Shown here in pieces: positions 1 to 9,204 of a stretch of 64,000 bases of DNA. This DNA comes from Lachnospiraceae bacterium (lineage in GTDB: Bacteria; Bacillota; Clostridia; Lachnospirales; Lachnospiraceae). A model generated the notes under the pieces. The model was not told where the DNA came from. It made no database searches and saw only the letters and a list, made by a program, of their open reading frames with translations. The position numbers and the translations under genes are program-made. Position 1 is the stretch's first letter. Every line of letters begins with the position of its first letter. Where the stretch lies: assembly GCA_002892395.1 (NCBI GenBank), contig NBBL01000004.1, positions 124,001 through 188,000 of the forward strand, written 5' to 3'.

Positions 1-969
1 ATCCGGCATTTGTCTTTGGGACGGGGAGAATGTTCCCGGAGCCGAATCCCCGTTTTCACTGAACGCTCCATACACGGCTTCAAACTGACCTTCCGGCGCC
101 TGCGCCACATAAAGCGCTCCCTTTGCATACCACTTTAAAAGTTCTCTCATGGCGGACGGATCCATGGCGACGCAGCCCGCCGTAGACGGCTTCCCCGGCT
201 TGGTGCAGTGCAGGAACAGGGCGCTTCCTGCTCCTTGGTGCGTGTGGTTTCGATTAAATCCCGTGTTCAGACTGTACGCGTAAAGTTCTTTCGCCCAGTC
301 CTCCCATAGCCGCTCCCCGCTCTGGGCCGTGAGCACATGGCTATGCTCCAGACGGTTGGTGGCATCCGACCAGTACTGCGTTCGAAGCGACGGAATGATC
401 TGCTCATACTCAGAAGGAAACCCCGCATCAGGCGCTGCCCAGCCAAAGGGCGTATCCGCTCTCCAGAGACCGATCGGCGTGGTGCCGTCTCCGGAATGCC
501 GTTTGTTCGACATCCCGCCCCAGCCGAGAACGGCAGGCGACTGAAGTCTGGGCACCCAGTTCCCATTTGCTCCTTTTACAAAGGCTGTGACCCGCGCCCG
601 ATTCCAGAGAGCAGTATCCTCCACGGTTTCCCGCTGATACACCTCCCGTCCGCCGTTAACCGCAAAGCCTTCCACCACCACCAGGGTCTTTGCATCGGAG
701 GGCAGCACAAAGCGGGAAACATCAAAGCTCAGTTGATCCGTCGGGATCCCGCTCTGCTCTTGTTCTGTGCCTGTCCCCGGCGCACATCCCACCTGGCCCC
801 AGACGCTGTGCTTCAGGGCTTCTGCTCCCTGCTGTCCCACCGCTGCGCCTGCACTTTTTTGAAGGACCGCCGCCTCAACGGCCATCGGATCGGATCCCCC
901 CCAAAAAAGCGCCGCCGCAAGACAAAGTTTCAGCGCACATACCATGACATTCCAGCTGTTTTTGTTCAT
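1..969 (-). CDS. Secreted L,D-transpeptidase (YkuD-like), C-terminus cut by window edge
   Basis: Open reading frame of 323 codons from ATG at 969 running off the left edge, so the C-terminus is missing. The first ~32 residues form a signal peptide (charged start, then CALKLCLAAALFWGG). The catalytic region has FLHCTKPGKPSTAGCVAM around residues 252-269, with His254 and Cys266 as the likely catalytic pair of the YkuD/ErfK fold, in the short-spaced form typical of the exported COG3786 group rather than the classical SHGC form. Such proteins make or remodel 3-3 crosslinks in peptidoglycan outside the membrane. A GGGAAGGTGAGGG ribosome site precedes the ATG. It is divergent from truA. The family is well supported; the exact substrate is not known. 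Confidence 0.8.
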   Translation of the reverse strand, partial: MNKNSWNVMVCALKLCLAAALFWGGSDPMAVEAAVLQKSAGAAVGQQGAEALKHSVWGQVGCAPGTGTEQEQSGIPTDQLSFDVSRFVLPSDAKTLVVVEGFAVNGGREVYQRETVEDTALWNRARVTAFVKGANGNWVPRLQSPAVLGWGGMSNKRHSGDGTTPIGLWRADTPFGWAAPDAGFPSEYEQIIPSLRTQYWSDATNRLEHSHVLTAQSGERLWEDWAKELYAYSLNTGFNRNHTHQGAGSALFLHCTKPGKPSTAGCVAMDPSAMRELLKWYAKGALYVAQAPEGQFEAVYGAFSENGDSAPGTFSPSQRQMPD

Positions 970-1069
970 CACCCTCACCTTCCCGGTGGATTTCCGGCTG
1001 TCTCTTTCGTTCACAGTAGCACAGAACCGCCCAAAATTCCATTAACTCTCCCTTACTGTTTCCTTATGT

Positions 1070-1075
1070 TATACT
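1070..1075 (+). promoter_or_regulatory. Candidate -10 box for truA
   Basis: TATACT lies 49 bases upstream of the truA start in the divergent intergenic region. No convincing -35 box is found at 16-18 bases, so this is a weak call. Confidence 0.3.
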
Positions 1076-1123
1076 ACAAAACAAACAGCTGCTGTTCGCT
1101 GCCCGAAAAGGAGATTCCCCACC

Positions 1124-1879
1124 ATGCAAAACTACGTCCTTACAATCAGCTATGACGGAACCCGCTATCTGGGATGGGAAAGCCATAAGCCAAACGACAA
1201 CACCATACAGGGAAAACTGGAGGCTGTCCTCACACGCATGACGGATCAAACCCCGGAAGCGCAAACACTGCGATTGCAGGGGGCAAGCCGAACCGATGCC
1301 GGCGTTCACGCCCGGGGCATGACTGCCAGTGTCCACATGGAATGCTCCATGTCTGAACCGGAAATCCTTGCATACCTCAACCGCTACCTCCCGGAGGACA
1401 TTGCTGTCAACCGGATCGCCCGCTGTTCCCACCGCTTCCACGCCAGGCTTCTCGCCACCGGAAAACAGTATTGCTACAGCTGCTACACCGGACATGCCAA
1501 GCCCGTGTTCGACCGTCGCTTTGTGACCATTCTCCCGAGTCCTCCGGCGCTTTCTCCCATGCAGCGCGCTGCAGAACAGCTGGTCGGAACCCATGATTTC
1601 AGGAGCTTCTGCGGCAACCCCCGCATGAAACGATCCTGCGTGCGCACCGTGGATACCATCCGCCTTCAGTGGGACGGAGACTTCCTCCGCTTTTTCTTCC
1701 ATGGGGACGGCTTTCTGCCGCACATGATTCGAATCATGGTGGGAACACTGCTGGAAATCGGATGGGGAAAGAGGAGACCGGAAGACATCCCATCCATTTT
1801 GAATGCCAAAAACAGGCAGGCCGCCGGCTTCACCGCGCCTGCCAAGGGGCTTTGTCTCCTCCGGGTCGATTATCACTAA
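1124..1879 (+). CDS. truA: tRNA pseudouridine synthase A
   Basis: A 251-residue protein of normal family length. TruA converts uridines 38-40 of the tRNA anticodon arm to pseudouridine. The motif GASRTDAGVHARG near residues 50-62 carries the catalytic aspartate (RTDAGVH) typical of TruA. The start has an AAAAGGAG site nine bases upstream. The gene stands alone on the plus strand between the divergent transpeptidase and a convergent tRNA gene, and is followed by a perfect inverted repeat that is a probable terminator. Confidence 0.95.
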   Translation: MQNYVLTISYDGTRYLGWESHKPNDNTIQGKLEAVLTRMTDQTPEAQTLRLQGASRTDAGVHARGMTASVHMECSMSEPEILAYLNRYLPEDIAVNRIARCSHRFHARLLATGKQYCYSCYTGHAKPVFDRRFVTILPSPPALSPMQRAAEQLVGTHDFRSFCGNPRMKRSCVRTVDTIRLQWDGDFLRFFFHGDGFLPHMIRIMVGTLLEIGWGKRRPEDIPSILNAKNRQAAGFTAPAKGLCLLRVDYH

Positions 1880-1894
1880 GGAGGTTGATTCTCA

Positions 1895-1931
1895 TGGATT
1901 TGTCACACGTGTGACAAATCCACCATTTTTT
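1895..1931 (+). terminator. 28-bp perfect palindrome plus T tract after truA
   Basis: Positions 1895-1922 form a perfect inverted repeat without a loop (arms TGGATTTGTCACAC and GTGTGACAAATCCA), followed by ACCATTTTTTG. It probably ends truA transcription, but the perfect symmetry would also suit a dimeric DNA-binding protein. Confidence 0.55.
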
Positions 1932-1969
1932 GCACCGGAATCCTGTTCTTCCCTGGGGGAACGCCAAAC

Positions 1970-2021
1970 AAAAAACCTCGTAAATCCGCCATTCTTCCAA
2001 CAAAACGGCTTATTTACGAGG
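1970..2021 (-). terminator. Rho-independent terminator of tRNA-Gly
   Basis: On the minus strand, CCTCGTAAAT and ATTTACGAGG (1976-2021) form a 10-bp stem around an inner CCG/CGG pairing, followed by six T. It sits 12 bases beyond the tRNA 3' end. Confidence 0.8.
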
Positions 2022-2032
2022 TTTTCTCCGAG

Positions 2033-2105
2033 AGCGATAGACGGGACTCGAACCCGCGGTCTCGACCTTGGCAAGGTCGCGCGTTACCAACTACGCCACT
2101 ATCGC
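2033..2105 (-). tRNA. tRNA-Gly (anticodon GCC)
   Basis: A 73-nt cloverleaf: acceptor arms GCGATAG and CTATCGC, anticodon loop TTGCCAA (anticodon GCC), T arm with GGTTCGAGTCC, and a U discriminator base as is usual for bacterial tRNA-Gly. The CCA end is not encoded. The gene has its own promoter and terminator. Confidence 0.95.
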
Positions 2106-2126
2106 AATTACTCAGATCCATGGCGT

Positions 2127-2155
2127 ATCGTACCATATTTTCCTCATCCCGTAAA
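2127..2155 (-). promoter_or_regulatory. Promoter of tRNA-Gly
   Basis: Minus-strand TTTACG (2155-2150), a 17-bp spacer and TACGAT (2132-2127), about 22 bases before the mature tRNA 5' end. It lies just beyond the stop of the neopullulanase gene. Confidence 0.5.
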
Positions 2156-2162
2156 GAGATTT

Positions 2163-4208
2163 TTACAAATCCAGAACAAAGATTGCTGCGGAATGGGGCG
2201 GCAGCGTAAGCTCCAGCATGCCGTTCTTCAGCTCCACCGATGTTTCCCCCACATTATAACCGCTTTCATCGGTGAAAAGAATGCGCCGGGCTGCCGCCGC
2301 TTCCGCTCCGCCCAGCAGCCAGACCGGAATCTCCGTCTCTCTCTCCTCTTCTCCGGTGTGAATCAGAACGACGACACGCTCCGTTTCGTACACCCTTCCG
2401 TAGCTTACCAGCGCCTCCTCCATCCGCAGCGGAATCAGAGAACCCAGTCTCATCGCCTTTGACTTCCGGTGATACCACCCGAGATAGCAGTGAAATTCCA
2501 GCAGCTCAAAATTTTCATGTCCCCAGGGGTAGCTCCGCCTGCTGTCCGGATCGGTCCACCCGCAGACGCCCACCTCGTCTCCGTAATAGATGGTCGGCGC
2601 CCCGATCCACGTCATCAGCATCACAGCTGCCTGACGCAGCACCTCAATTCGAATGCCCTCGGAGGCCGCATCACTTCCCTTTTCCTGAAGGCGCCCCGGC
2701 GTCCCGTTTGTTCGGGTCAAAAAGCGGGAGTGGTCATGATTCGACAGCTGATTCATGGCAGTCAGCAGCGAAACCCGCGGCAATTTTGCCATTGCCGCCG
2801 ACATGCTCTCCCAAAAGAAGGCGCCGTTTCCCAACAGCGAAGGCTCAAAGCGATCCGAGTGCTTTTCCATCCCTGTCAAAAACCAGCTCACCGGCTCCAT
2901 AAAGGCGTCGTAGTTCATCACGCTGTCCCACTCCCGCCCGTTCAGCCAGGCGGAAGGATCCCCGTAGTGCTCCGCTAAAATCAACGCCTCCGGATTTTCC
3001 TTCTTGACTGCTGCCCGGAAACGGCTCCAGAAGTGATGATTGTAAAATTGGGAATGGCCGAGATCCGCAGCCACATCCAGCCGCCAGCCATCCACGAAAT
3101 ACGGCCGGCAGATCCATTTTTCGGCGACGCCGAGAATCCGTTCCTCCAGCTCCCGGCTGGCTTCATAATTCAGCTTGGGAAGGGTGTCATTGTTCCACCA
3201 CCCGTCATAGCTTTTGTTATTCGGCCACGCCTCCGCCCGATTGTCGGAAAATTCAAAATAGCAGTGATACGGGCTTTCTTTGGATAGATATGCCCCCGGC
3301 GGGTAGTTCCCCTGGCGGCAGTAAATTTTTTCGCGATCCATCCACTTATGGAAGGAGCCGCAGTGATTGAACACGCCGTCCAGAATCACCCGGATCCCCA
3401 TGGCGTGTGCTTCTTTCACAAACTCCTCAAAAAAGCGGTCGCTGGCATTGAGATTTTCCGGATCCGCTGTCCGACATCGGTACCTGCTCGCCCCTTCGTT
3501 GCTGTCTGCATCCGGCGAAAGCACCTCTCCCTCATCCTTTGAAATGACGGTCAGGTGCGGGTCGATGTGATCGTAATCCTGGGTGTCGTACTTATGATTG
3601 GAGGGCGATACGAACAGCGGATTGAAGTAAATGGCAGACACCCCCAGATTCCTGATATACCGAAGCTTCTCCCTGACTCCGGGAAGATCCCCTCCGTAAA
3701 AATATCCCACATCAAAGGTGGACGGCGGTTCATTCCAATCCTCGATCCGCCGGACAGGAAGTCCGATATAAAGGTACTCGTCATCCAGTACATCATTGGA
3801 GGTGTCTCCGCGGCGAAAGCGATCCACAAAAATCTGATACATGATCGCCCCTTTCGCCCAGTCCGGCGTGTGAAAGCCGGGAATGAGGCAAAAAAGCCCC
3901 TGCGGGCGCACCCCTTCGGTCAGCCCAATCTGATCATAATAAACCCGCCCGTCGCCGCTCTGAACGTAAAAGCACCAGCACAGGGCCTCTTCCGGCATCG
4001 TAAGCTCACAGGAGTAGTAGCGAAAACGGGGCTCCTGTCCTTCCTCCGTCATCGGAATCTCATCTCCCGTATCCGGACGAACCAAAAAGACCTCCGGCTG
4101 GTCTTCTACGGAAATCCGAAATCGGATTTTAAGCTTCTGCCCCGCCTCCGGTTCACTGGGGATACAATATGCTTCGCTGGTATCGCTGAAAAACGCTTCT
4201 GTTCTCAT
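2163..4208 (-). CDS. Neopullulanase / cyclomaltodextrinase-type GH13 glycosidase
   Basis: A 681-residue GH13 enzyme without a signal peptide, so probably cytoplasmic, hydrolysing maltodextrins, pullulan pieces or cyclodextrins. It has an N-terminal beta domain, then YQIFVDRFRRGD near residue 124. All three catalytic acids are present: Asp about 377 in GWRLDVA, Glu about 413 in ILAEHYG, and Asp about 492 in SNHDHSRF. A C-terminal beta domain ends the protein. Its ATG overlaps the ftsH stop codon (ATGA), so it is probably translated by coupling to ftsH. Substrate choice cannot be told from sequence. Confidence 0.88.
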   Translation of the reverse strand: MRTEAFFSDTSEAYCIPSEPEAGQKLKIRFRISVEDQPEVFLVRPDTGDEIPMTEEGQEPRFRYYSCELTMPEEALCWCFYVQSGDGRVYYDQIGLTEGVRPQGLFCLIPGFHTPDWAKGAIMYQIFVDRFRRGDTSNDVLDDEYLYIGLPVRRIEDWNEPPSTFDVGYFYGGDLPGVREKLRYIRNLGVSAIYFNPLFVSPSNHKYDTQDYDHIDPHLTVISKDEGEVLSPDADSNEGASRYRCRTADPENLNASDRFFEEFVKEAHAMGIRVILDGVFNHCGSFHKWMDREKIYCRQGNYPPGAYLSKESPYHCYFEFSDNRAEAWPNNKSYDGWWNNDTLPKLNYEASRELEERILGVAEKWICRPYFVDGWRLDVAADLGHSQFYNHHFWSRFRAAVKKENPEALILAEHYGDPSAWLNGREWDSVMNYDAFMEPVSWFLTGMEKHSDRFEPSLLGNGAFFWESMSAAMAKLPRVSLLTAMNQLSNHDHSRFLTRTNGTPGRLQEKGSDAASEGIRIEVLRQAAVMLMTWIGAPTIYYGDEVGVCGWTDPDSRRSYPWGHENFELLEFHCYLGWYHRKSKAMRLGSLIPLRMEEALVSYGRVYETERVVVLIHTGEEERETEIPVWLLGGAEAAAARRILFTDESGYNVGETSVELKNGMLELTLPPHSAAIFVLDL

Positions 4209-6034
4209 GCCTTATCCTGTACTGCCTGAAACAGGGCTTCAAATTCTGCCTGACCGATCTTCTCTTTTTCCAGAAGCAGCTCCATCCCGCGATCCAAAAC
4301 CTGTCGGTTTTCGGAAAGAATACGTTTTGCCTCCCGGTAGCAGCTGCCAATCATATCCTTTACTTCTTCATCAATCACGGTGGCCATGTGCTCGCCGTAG
4401 GATTTCTGCTGTCCGAAATCGCGGCCGATGAAGATCTCATCTCCCTCGCTCCCGTAGTTCACAAGACCGACCCGCTCGCTCATACCGTACTCCATCACCA
4501 TGGCCTTGGCAAGCGCCGTCGCCTGCTTAATATCCTGGCTCGCTCCTGTTGTGACATCGCCAAACACAATTTCCTCCGCGATGCGGCCGCCCAGCGACAC
4601 TTGGATTTCTTGCAGCATGCGCCCCTTGGTCTTAAACATTTCATCCTTCTCCGGAAGGGGCATGGTGTAGCCCGCCGCCCCGCTTCCTGTGGGAATAATC
4701 GAGACCGTGTGCACCGGCCCCATATCGGGCAGAAGGTGGAACAGAATCGCGTGTCCCATTTCATGATACGCAGTGATGCGCTTTTCCTTCTCGGAGATTA
4801 CCTTGCTGTGCTTCTCCTCTCCGATCCCCACCTTGATAAAGGCCCGGTCGATATCCGGCTGCGTAATGTATTTTCTTCCCTCCCGCGCCGTCAGAATGGC
4901 TGCCTCATTCAGGAGATTTTCCAGATCCGCTCCGGTAAATCCGGCCGTTGTCTGCGCAATACGCTTCAGATCCACATCGTCTCCCACCGGTTTGTTTTTC
5001 ACATGAACCGCGAGGATCTCCTCGCGTCCCTTCACATCCGGTCTTCCCACCGTGATTTTTCTGTCAAATCGTCCCGGACGAAGAATCGCGGGATCCAGAA
5101 TATCCGGGCGGTTGGTTGCCGCAAGAACAATGATTCCCTCATTGACGCCGAACCCATCCATCTCAACCAGCATCTGGTTTAAGGTCTGCTCTCTCTCATC
5201 GTGCCCGCCGCCCAGTCCGGAGCCTCTGTGCCTGGCCACCGCATCAATCTCATCAATGAACACAATGCAGGGGGCAAATTTTTTTGCCTCCCCGAACAGA
5301 TCTCTCACCCGGGATGCGCCGACGCCTACAAACATTTCCACAAAATCGGATCCGGAGATGGAGAAGAACGGAACGCCTGCCTCTCCCGCCACGGCCTTCG
5401 CCAGCAATGTTTTACCCGTTCCGGGCGGTCCCACCAGAATAATTCCCTTGGGTATTCTGGCGCCCACCGCCGTATACTTGTTGGGATCCTTCAGAAAATC
5501 CACGACCTGCTGCATATTTTCTTTTTCTTCCTTCAATCCTGCAACAGAGTCGAAATTTTCCTTGTTCTCCTTTGCCATCCGGGCACGGCTTTTCCCGAAG
5601 TTCATCATCTTCGCGTCAGGTCCGCCCGCCCGGCCCTGAATCAGATACATAACCATTACGGCGGCGCCCACCGCAATCAGCGTGGGAAGCAGATAATTCA
5701 TCCACTCCCGTTTCTCCTGAACATTGTCCAGAAGAAAATCGATTCCCTTCTCCTTCAAATCCTCCTGCAGCCGGTTGACATCCGATACATAGTAATGCTC
5801 CCGCCCCTGAGCCGCAGCATTTTCCTGATAGACCAGCTGCGCTTCGCCGGTGGGAGTCTCGCGATTCTGATGAATCACCACCTGTTTCACCGCTCCGCTG
5901 TTTAAGAGCGACTCAAACTCCGTCCGGGAAAGCTTTTTTTCAAACACCTCACTGCCAAGACTCAGCAGGGTCCACACGACGATCATCAGAACAAAGAAAA
6001 ACGTCATGTTTCGAAAGGAATATTCTCTCTTCAC
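4205..6034 (-). CDS. ftsH: ATP-dependent zinc metalloprotease FtsH
   Basis: A 609-residue membrane AAA+ protease that degrades misfolded membrane proteins and short-lived regulators. Two membrane segments (about 10-30 and 112-132) flank a small extracytoplasmic domain. Walker A GPPGTGKT is at 202-209, Walker B IVFIDEID near 257, and the zinc site HEMGH near 423. The start is GTG with AAAGGGGG upstream; hpt lies 36 bases before it. It closes the tilS-hpt-ftsH run seen in most Firmicutes and overlaps the next gene by four bases. Confidence 0.96.
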   Translation of the reverse strand: MKREYSFRNMTFFFVLMIVVWTLLSLGSEVFEKKLSRTEFESLLNSGAVKQVVIHQNRETPTGEAQLVYQENAAAQGREHYYVSDVNRLQEDLKEKGIDFLLDNVQEKREWMNYLLPTLIAVGAAVMVMYLIQGRAGGPDAKMMNFGKSRARMAKENKENFDSVAGLKEEKENMQQVVDFLKDPNKYTAVGARIPKGIILVGPPGTGKTLLAKAVAGEAGVPFFSISGSDFVEMFVGVGASRVRDLFGEAKKFAPCIVFIDEIDAVARHRGSGLGGGHDEREQTLNQMLVEMDGFGVNEGIIVLAATNRPDILDPAILRPGRFDRKITVGRPDVKGREEILAVHVKNKPVGDDVDLKRIAQTTAGFTGADLENLLNEAAILTAREGRKYITQPDIDRAFIKVGIGEEKHSKVISEKEKRITAYHEMGHAILFHLLPDMGPVHTVSIIPTGSGAAGYTMPLPEKDEMFKTKGRMLQEIQVSLGGRIAEEIVFGDVTTGASQDIKQATALAKAMVMEYGMSERVGLVNYGSEGDEIFIGRDFGQQKSYGEHMATVIDEEVKDMIGSCYREAKRILSENRQVLDRGMELLLEKEKIGQAEFEALFQAVQDKA

Positions 6035-6069
6035 TGCAAACCCCCTTTCTGCCTCCTTCTTGTTCCGTT

Positions 6070-6627
6070 TTACCGGGCAGATTCCTTCTCTTCCGATTCC
6101 GCCACGCCGTCCACCACGCCGATGAAGGGATAATTACGGTATTTCTGGTCGTAGTCCAGCCCGTATCCCACCACAAACGCATCGGGAATCGTAAAGCAGG
6201 TGTAATCGACAGAAACCTGTTTTTTGACGCGGCGTTCCGGTTTGTCCAGCAGCGTGCAAAGGCGGACATCCTCCGGCCCCCGCTGCTTCAGCACATCAAT
6301 CAGATACGCAAGTGTCCTGCCCGTATCAATGATATCCTCCACAATCAGAACATGCTTCCCTGTAAGCGGCTCGTCCAGATCCTTGATGATGCGCACGACC
6401 CCGCTGGATTTTGTCTCGCTCCCGTAGCTGGAAACACTCATAAAATCAAAGGAGACCGGCATGGTAAGCCGCTTTGCCAGCTCACACATGAACATGACTC
6501 CCCCCTTCAGCACACAAATCAAATGTAACGGTGTGTTCCCGTAATCCCGGTTGATCTCCTCTGCCACCTGGGTAATCCGCCGCTGTACCTCTTCCTCCGT
6601 CAGCAGCACTCTGATCTGTTCCGCCAT
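6070..6627 (-). CDS. hpt: Hypoxanthine phosphoribosyltransferase
   Basis: 185 residues, normal length. It salvages hypoxanthine and guanine with PRPP to IMP and GMP. The PRPP-binding loop VLIVEDIIDTGRTL (about 93-106) is diagnostic. The ATG is one base after the tilS stop, and its ribosome site GGGGGGAG lies in the last codons of tilS, indicating an operon and likely translational coupling. Confidence 0.95.
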   Translation of the reverse strand: MAEQIRVLLTEEEVQRRITQVAEEINRDYGNTPLHLICVLKGGVMFMCELAKRLTMPVSFDFMSVSSYGSETKSSGVVRIIKDLDEPLTGKHVLIVEDIIDTGRTLAYLIDVLKQRGPEDVRLCTLLDKPERRVKKQVSVDYTCFTIPDAFVVGYGLDYDQKYRNYPFIGVVDGVAESEEKESAR

Positions 6628-6628
6628 T

Positions 6629-8038
6629 TTACTCCCCCCTGTAACTTACTTCCAGAACCCGCTTGGTCTCCGCGTCAATCCGATAGCTGTCTCCGATCCG
6701 GCATCCCACAACCCAAAGCACATCCGATCCGATGGCCAGAAGCGGAATCCGGTCTCTTTTCGCGGCCGGTATTTTCTCGTCAATCATCAGTGACTTCACG
6801 GTTTTGCGTCCGCCGCCCTTCAGCGTAATATAATCTCCGATGCGGCGCGTCCTAAGCTCCATCACATCCGTAATTTTATCGTAGTCAAACCACTTGACCC
6901 ACTCTCCGCCGGGAATCGGCATGCCCGGTTCATAGTCAAATACATCAAACCTGAAATTTTTTCTGTAATACGCATTCATCTCGGCGCTGGTCTCTGCTGT
7001 TTCCGATTCCTTCTGCCCCTGCTCGCTCAGGCAGCCCTTTGCCCCGATCCAAAGCATATCGTATGTCTTGTACGCCTCCAGACCGTAGGGAAGATCCAGC
7101 CGCTTTCCGGTTTCCGCATCTGCCAGACGATTCAGATCCTCAATGTGCTTTGCCGTGATGTTCTTCATGGTCCGGTTCACCATTCCGATCATCAGCCGCA
7201 GCATGTAGGTCCGGATGATGGGCTCCTGACGATCCAGATCCCACCGGGCAATGCCGGCGCTCCCCTCATCCCGCATGACCACCTTTGTGAGCACCGCCTC
7301 TGCCTGCTTTGCAAGATAGCGATCCGCCTCCCCGATGAGGCGCCCGGCGCGGGTAATGTTATCGACTGCGCCTTGATTGACCCCGTCAATCAGCTTCGGA
7401 AGGATCTCCCTCCGAATCCGGTTTCTCGTATAATCATCGTGGAGATTGGTGGAATCTGTGCACCACGCCAGTTCCTCCTTCTCGAGATACATCTCGATCT
7501 CCCTCCGGCTGATTGTCAGCATCGGGCGGATAATTCTTCCGCGCACGTCCTTCATCCCGGCGACGCCCTTCAATCCGCTGCCCCGGGAGAGCTGCATGAG
7601 GATGGTTTCCGCATTGTCCTCCTTGTTGTGGGCAACGGCAACCTTGACCGGCTTTTGCGTATCATCCTCCCGCTCCCAGATCTGGGCCTCCTTCTCAAAA
7701 ATTGCATAGCGAAGCACGCGTCCGGCCTCCTCCAGCGACAGCTTGTGCTGACTGGCAAACTGCTTCGCCTGCACCTCCACAATTTTGCAGGGAAGCCTGT
7801 ATCCGCGGCACAGCTCCTCAACCCACTTTGCGTCCCGATCTGCTTCTTCGCCGCGAATCCCGTGATGCACATGCACAACCCGATACTGCGCCTTCAGGAT
7901 CCCGGAAAGCTTCACCAGAACGTGCAGCATTGCCGTGGAATCGGCGCCGCCGCTCACCCCCACAATCACCCGGTCTCCCCGCTGAATCATATGGCAGCGG
8001 GAAATTGCACGTTTCACCTCATTCTGTACCTGTAACAT
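6629..8038 (-). CDS. tilS: tRNA(Ile)-lysidine synthase
   Basis: 469 residues. It adds lysine to C34 of tRNA-Ile(CAU), which changes decoding from AUG to AUA, and is normally essential. The PP-loop SGGADS is at residues 29-34. A substrate-binding middle part and a C-terminal TilS domain follow. It is first in the tilS-hpt-ftsH transcript. A terminator-like hairpin separates it from divIC, and spoIIE, which often sits here in spore formers, is absent. Confidence 0.94.
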   Translation of the reverse strand: MLQVQNEVKRAISRCHMIQRGDRVIVGVSGGADSTAMLHVLVKLSGILKAQYRVVHVHHGIRGEEADRDAKWVEELCRGYRLPCKIVEVQAKQFASQHKLSLEEAGRVLRYAIFEKEAQIWEREDDTQKPVKVAVAHNKEDNAETILMQLSRGSGLKGVAGMKDVRGRIIRPMLTISRREIEMYLEKEELAWCTDSTNLHDDYTRNRIRREILPKLIDGVNQGAVDNITRAGRLIGEADRYLAKQAEAVLTKVVMRDEGSAGIARWDLDRQEPIIRTYMLRLMIGMVNRTMKNITAKHIEDLNRLADAETGKRLDLPYGLEAYKTYDMLWIGAKGCLSEQGQKESETAETSAEMNAYYRKNFRFDVFDYEPGMPIPGGEWVKWFDYDKITDVMELRTRRIGDYITLKGGGRKTVKSLMIDEKIPAAKRDRIPLLAIGSDVLWVVGCRIGDSYRIDAETKRVLEVSYRGE

Positions 8039-8072
8039 GATGTACGCTCCGACCTTCCGTCCCGAATCAAGG

Positions 8073-8106
8073 AAAAACCTCCGTCCCCGTCTTCCAGGTC
8101 GGAGGT
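8073..8106 (-). terminator. Terminator between divIC and tilS
   Basis: Minus strand: ACCTCCG and CGGAGGT arms (8077-8106) with a 16-base loop, then five T. It would separate the rqcP-divIC transcript from tilS-hpt-ftsH. Confidence 0.55.
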
Positions 8107-8119
8107 CTTCGTTCCGTTC

Positions 8120-8431
8120 TTATTGCTGCTCGGGCTTCAGGAGAATCTCATCCGGATTGACAAGTCCCAGCTTCTCCTTCGCCGTTTTCTCGATATACTC
8201 CTTGGTCTGTACATAAATCCGGTACTGCTCCAGCGCCTCTGCACGCTGCTTCTCTTCCTCCACCAGCCGCACCAGCGCCTGCTCCTTTTCCCTGTAAAAG
8301 GCTCTCTTGCGGCGAAGGGCTCCCACCTTGATGTTCACAACCAGTGCCATACATACCACAACGACAGAGACCGTGATCATTGCGAGACGGTTTCCGCTCT
8401 GATCCGTGTACCTTCTCGCTGTTCCTCCCAT
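8120..8431 (-). CDS. divIC: Septum formation initiator (DivIC/FtsB family)
   Basis: 103 residues from ATG at 8431, chosen because GAGGAGAAGG lies eight bases upstream; the frame is open to an ATG at 8545 (141 residues), but that start has no clear ribosome site. A short basic cytoplasmic tail is followed by one membrane span (LAMITVSVVVVCMALVVNI), a coiled coil rich in Glu/Lys/Arg, and the family end motif YIEKTAKEKLGLVNPDEI. It acts in the divisome with FtsL and DivIB-type partners. Position next to rqcP is classic for Firmicutes. Confidence 0.85.
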   Translation of the reverse strand: MGGTARRYTDQSGNRLAMITVSVVVVCMALVVNIKVGALRRKRAFYREKEQALVRLVEEEKQRAEALEQYRIYVQTKEYIEKTAKEKLGLVNPDEILLKPEQQ

Positions 8432-8583
8432 TCTGAAAGCCTTCTCCTCCTCTTGGACTGCTGATTCCCAAAAATCCGATATTCCCATGATAAGCCATCG
8501 AACGCGTTTTTTCAAGGAAAAGAACTGTGCGGGAGTTATCACCACCCCCGCACAGCAATTCTCATCCCTGATTCATCATTCAT

Positions 8584-8823
8584 TTACAGATACCGGAACA
8601 GTTCCCCGGCCTCGTTCTTTTTGGTGGTCTCTGCAATGGCCGTCACCTCCGCTTTCACGGATTTCTGACCGAAGAGAAGTTCAATCACATCCCCCGCCTT
8701 CACCTGGTAGGAGGCCTTTACTGCCTTCCCGTTCACCAGAATCCGACCGGCGTCGCAGGCTTCGTTGGCCACCGTTCTCCGTTTGATCAGACGTGAGATC
8801 TTCAAAAATTTATCAATTCTCAT
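8584..8823 (-). CDS. rqcP: S4-domain RNA-binding protein RqcP
   Basis: 79 residues made up of an S4 RNA-binding fold (MRIDKFLKISRLIKRRTVA, then GRILVNGKAVKASYQVKAGD). In Bacillus the homologue (formerly YabO) works with RqcH in tailing of stalled nascent chains on 50S subunits. It lies five bases from the HU gene and upstream of divIC. In spore formers yabP and yabQ usually follow; here they do not. Confidence 0.88.
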   Translation of the reverse strand: MRIDKFLKISRLIKRRTVANEACDAGRILVNGKAVKASYQVKAGDVIELLFGQKSVKAEVTAIAETTKKNEAGELFRYL

Positions 8824-8828
8824 TCCGC

Positions 8829-9104
8829 TTACGCGTTGACAGCATCCTTCAGTGCCTTGCCGGCCTTAAACTTCGGAGCTCTCGCCGCCTCAATCTTCAT
8901 GGTCTCGCCGGTTCTCGGATTTCTTCCCTCTCTGGCCGGTCTCTCGGACACTTCAAAGGTGCCGAAGCCCACAAGCTGAACCTTGCCGCCTGCTACCAGC
9001 TCGCTTTCTACGGTCTCGGCAAATGCCTTGACGGCCGCCTCTGCGTCCTTCTTGGAAAGGCCTGCCTTCTCTGCGATCGCAGCAATCAATTCTGTTTTGT
9101 TCAT
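8829..9104 (-). CDS. hup: HU-family DNA-binding protein
   Basis: 91 residues starting at [19 protein letters not shown], supported by AGGAGG nine bases upstream; an earlier in-frame ATG at 9158 lacks one. [22 protein letters not shown] is the conserved beta-arm region that intercalates in DNA. HU bends and compacts DNA as a dimer. It is placed between mfd and rqcP as in many Clostridia. Confidence 0.95.
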   Translation of the reverse strand: MNKTELIAAIAEKAGLSKKDAEAAVKAFAETVESELVAGGKVQLVGFGTFEVSERPAREGRNPRTGETMKIEAARAPKFKAGKALKDAVNA

Positions 9105-9204
9105 GTTAAAAATCCTCCTGTTTGCGTTCATTTCAGATATCGCGGGCCTACGCGCCACGAACTACACTGTATGTCACTATTTATAACTTTCGCCTGTTGT
9201 ATTG

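Noticed and set aside
337-1155. 272-residue plus-strand frame opposite the L,D-transpeptidase
   Set aside because: It overlaps the transpeptidase frame, which has a signal peptide, motifs and a ribosome site; the plus frame has none.
1892-2074. 60-residue frame on the minus strand across the tRNA and its terminator
   Set aside because: It reads through tRNA-Gly and the terminator stem; the sequence is explained by those features.
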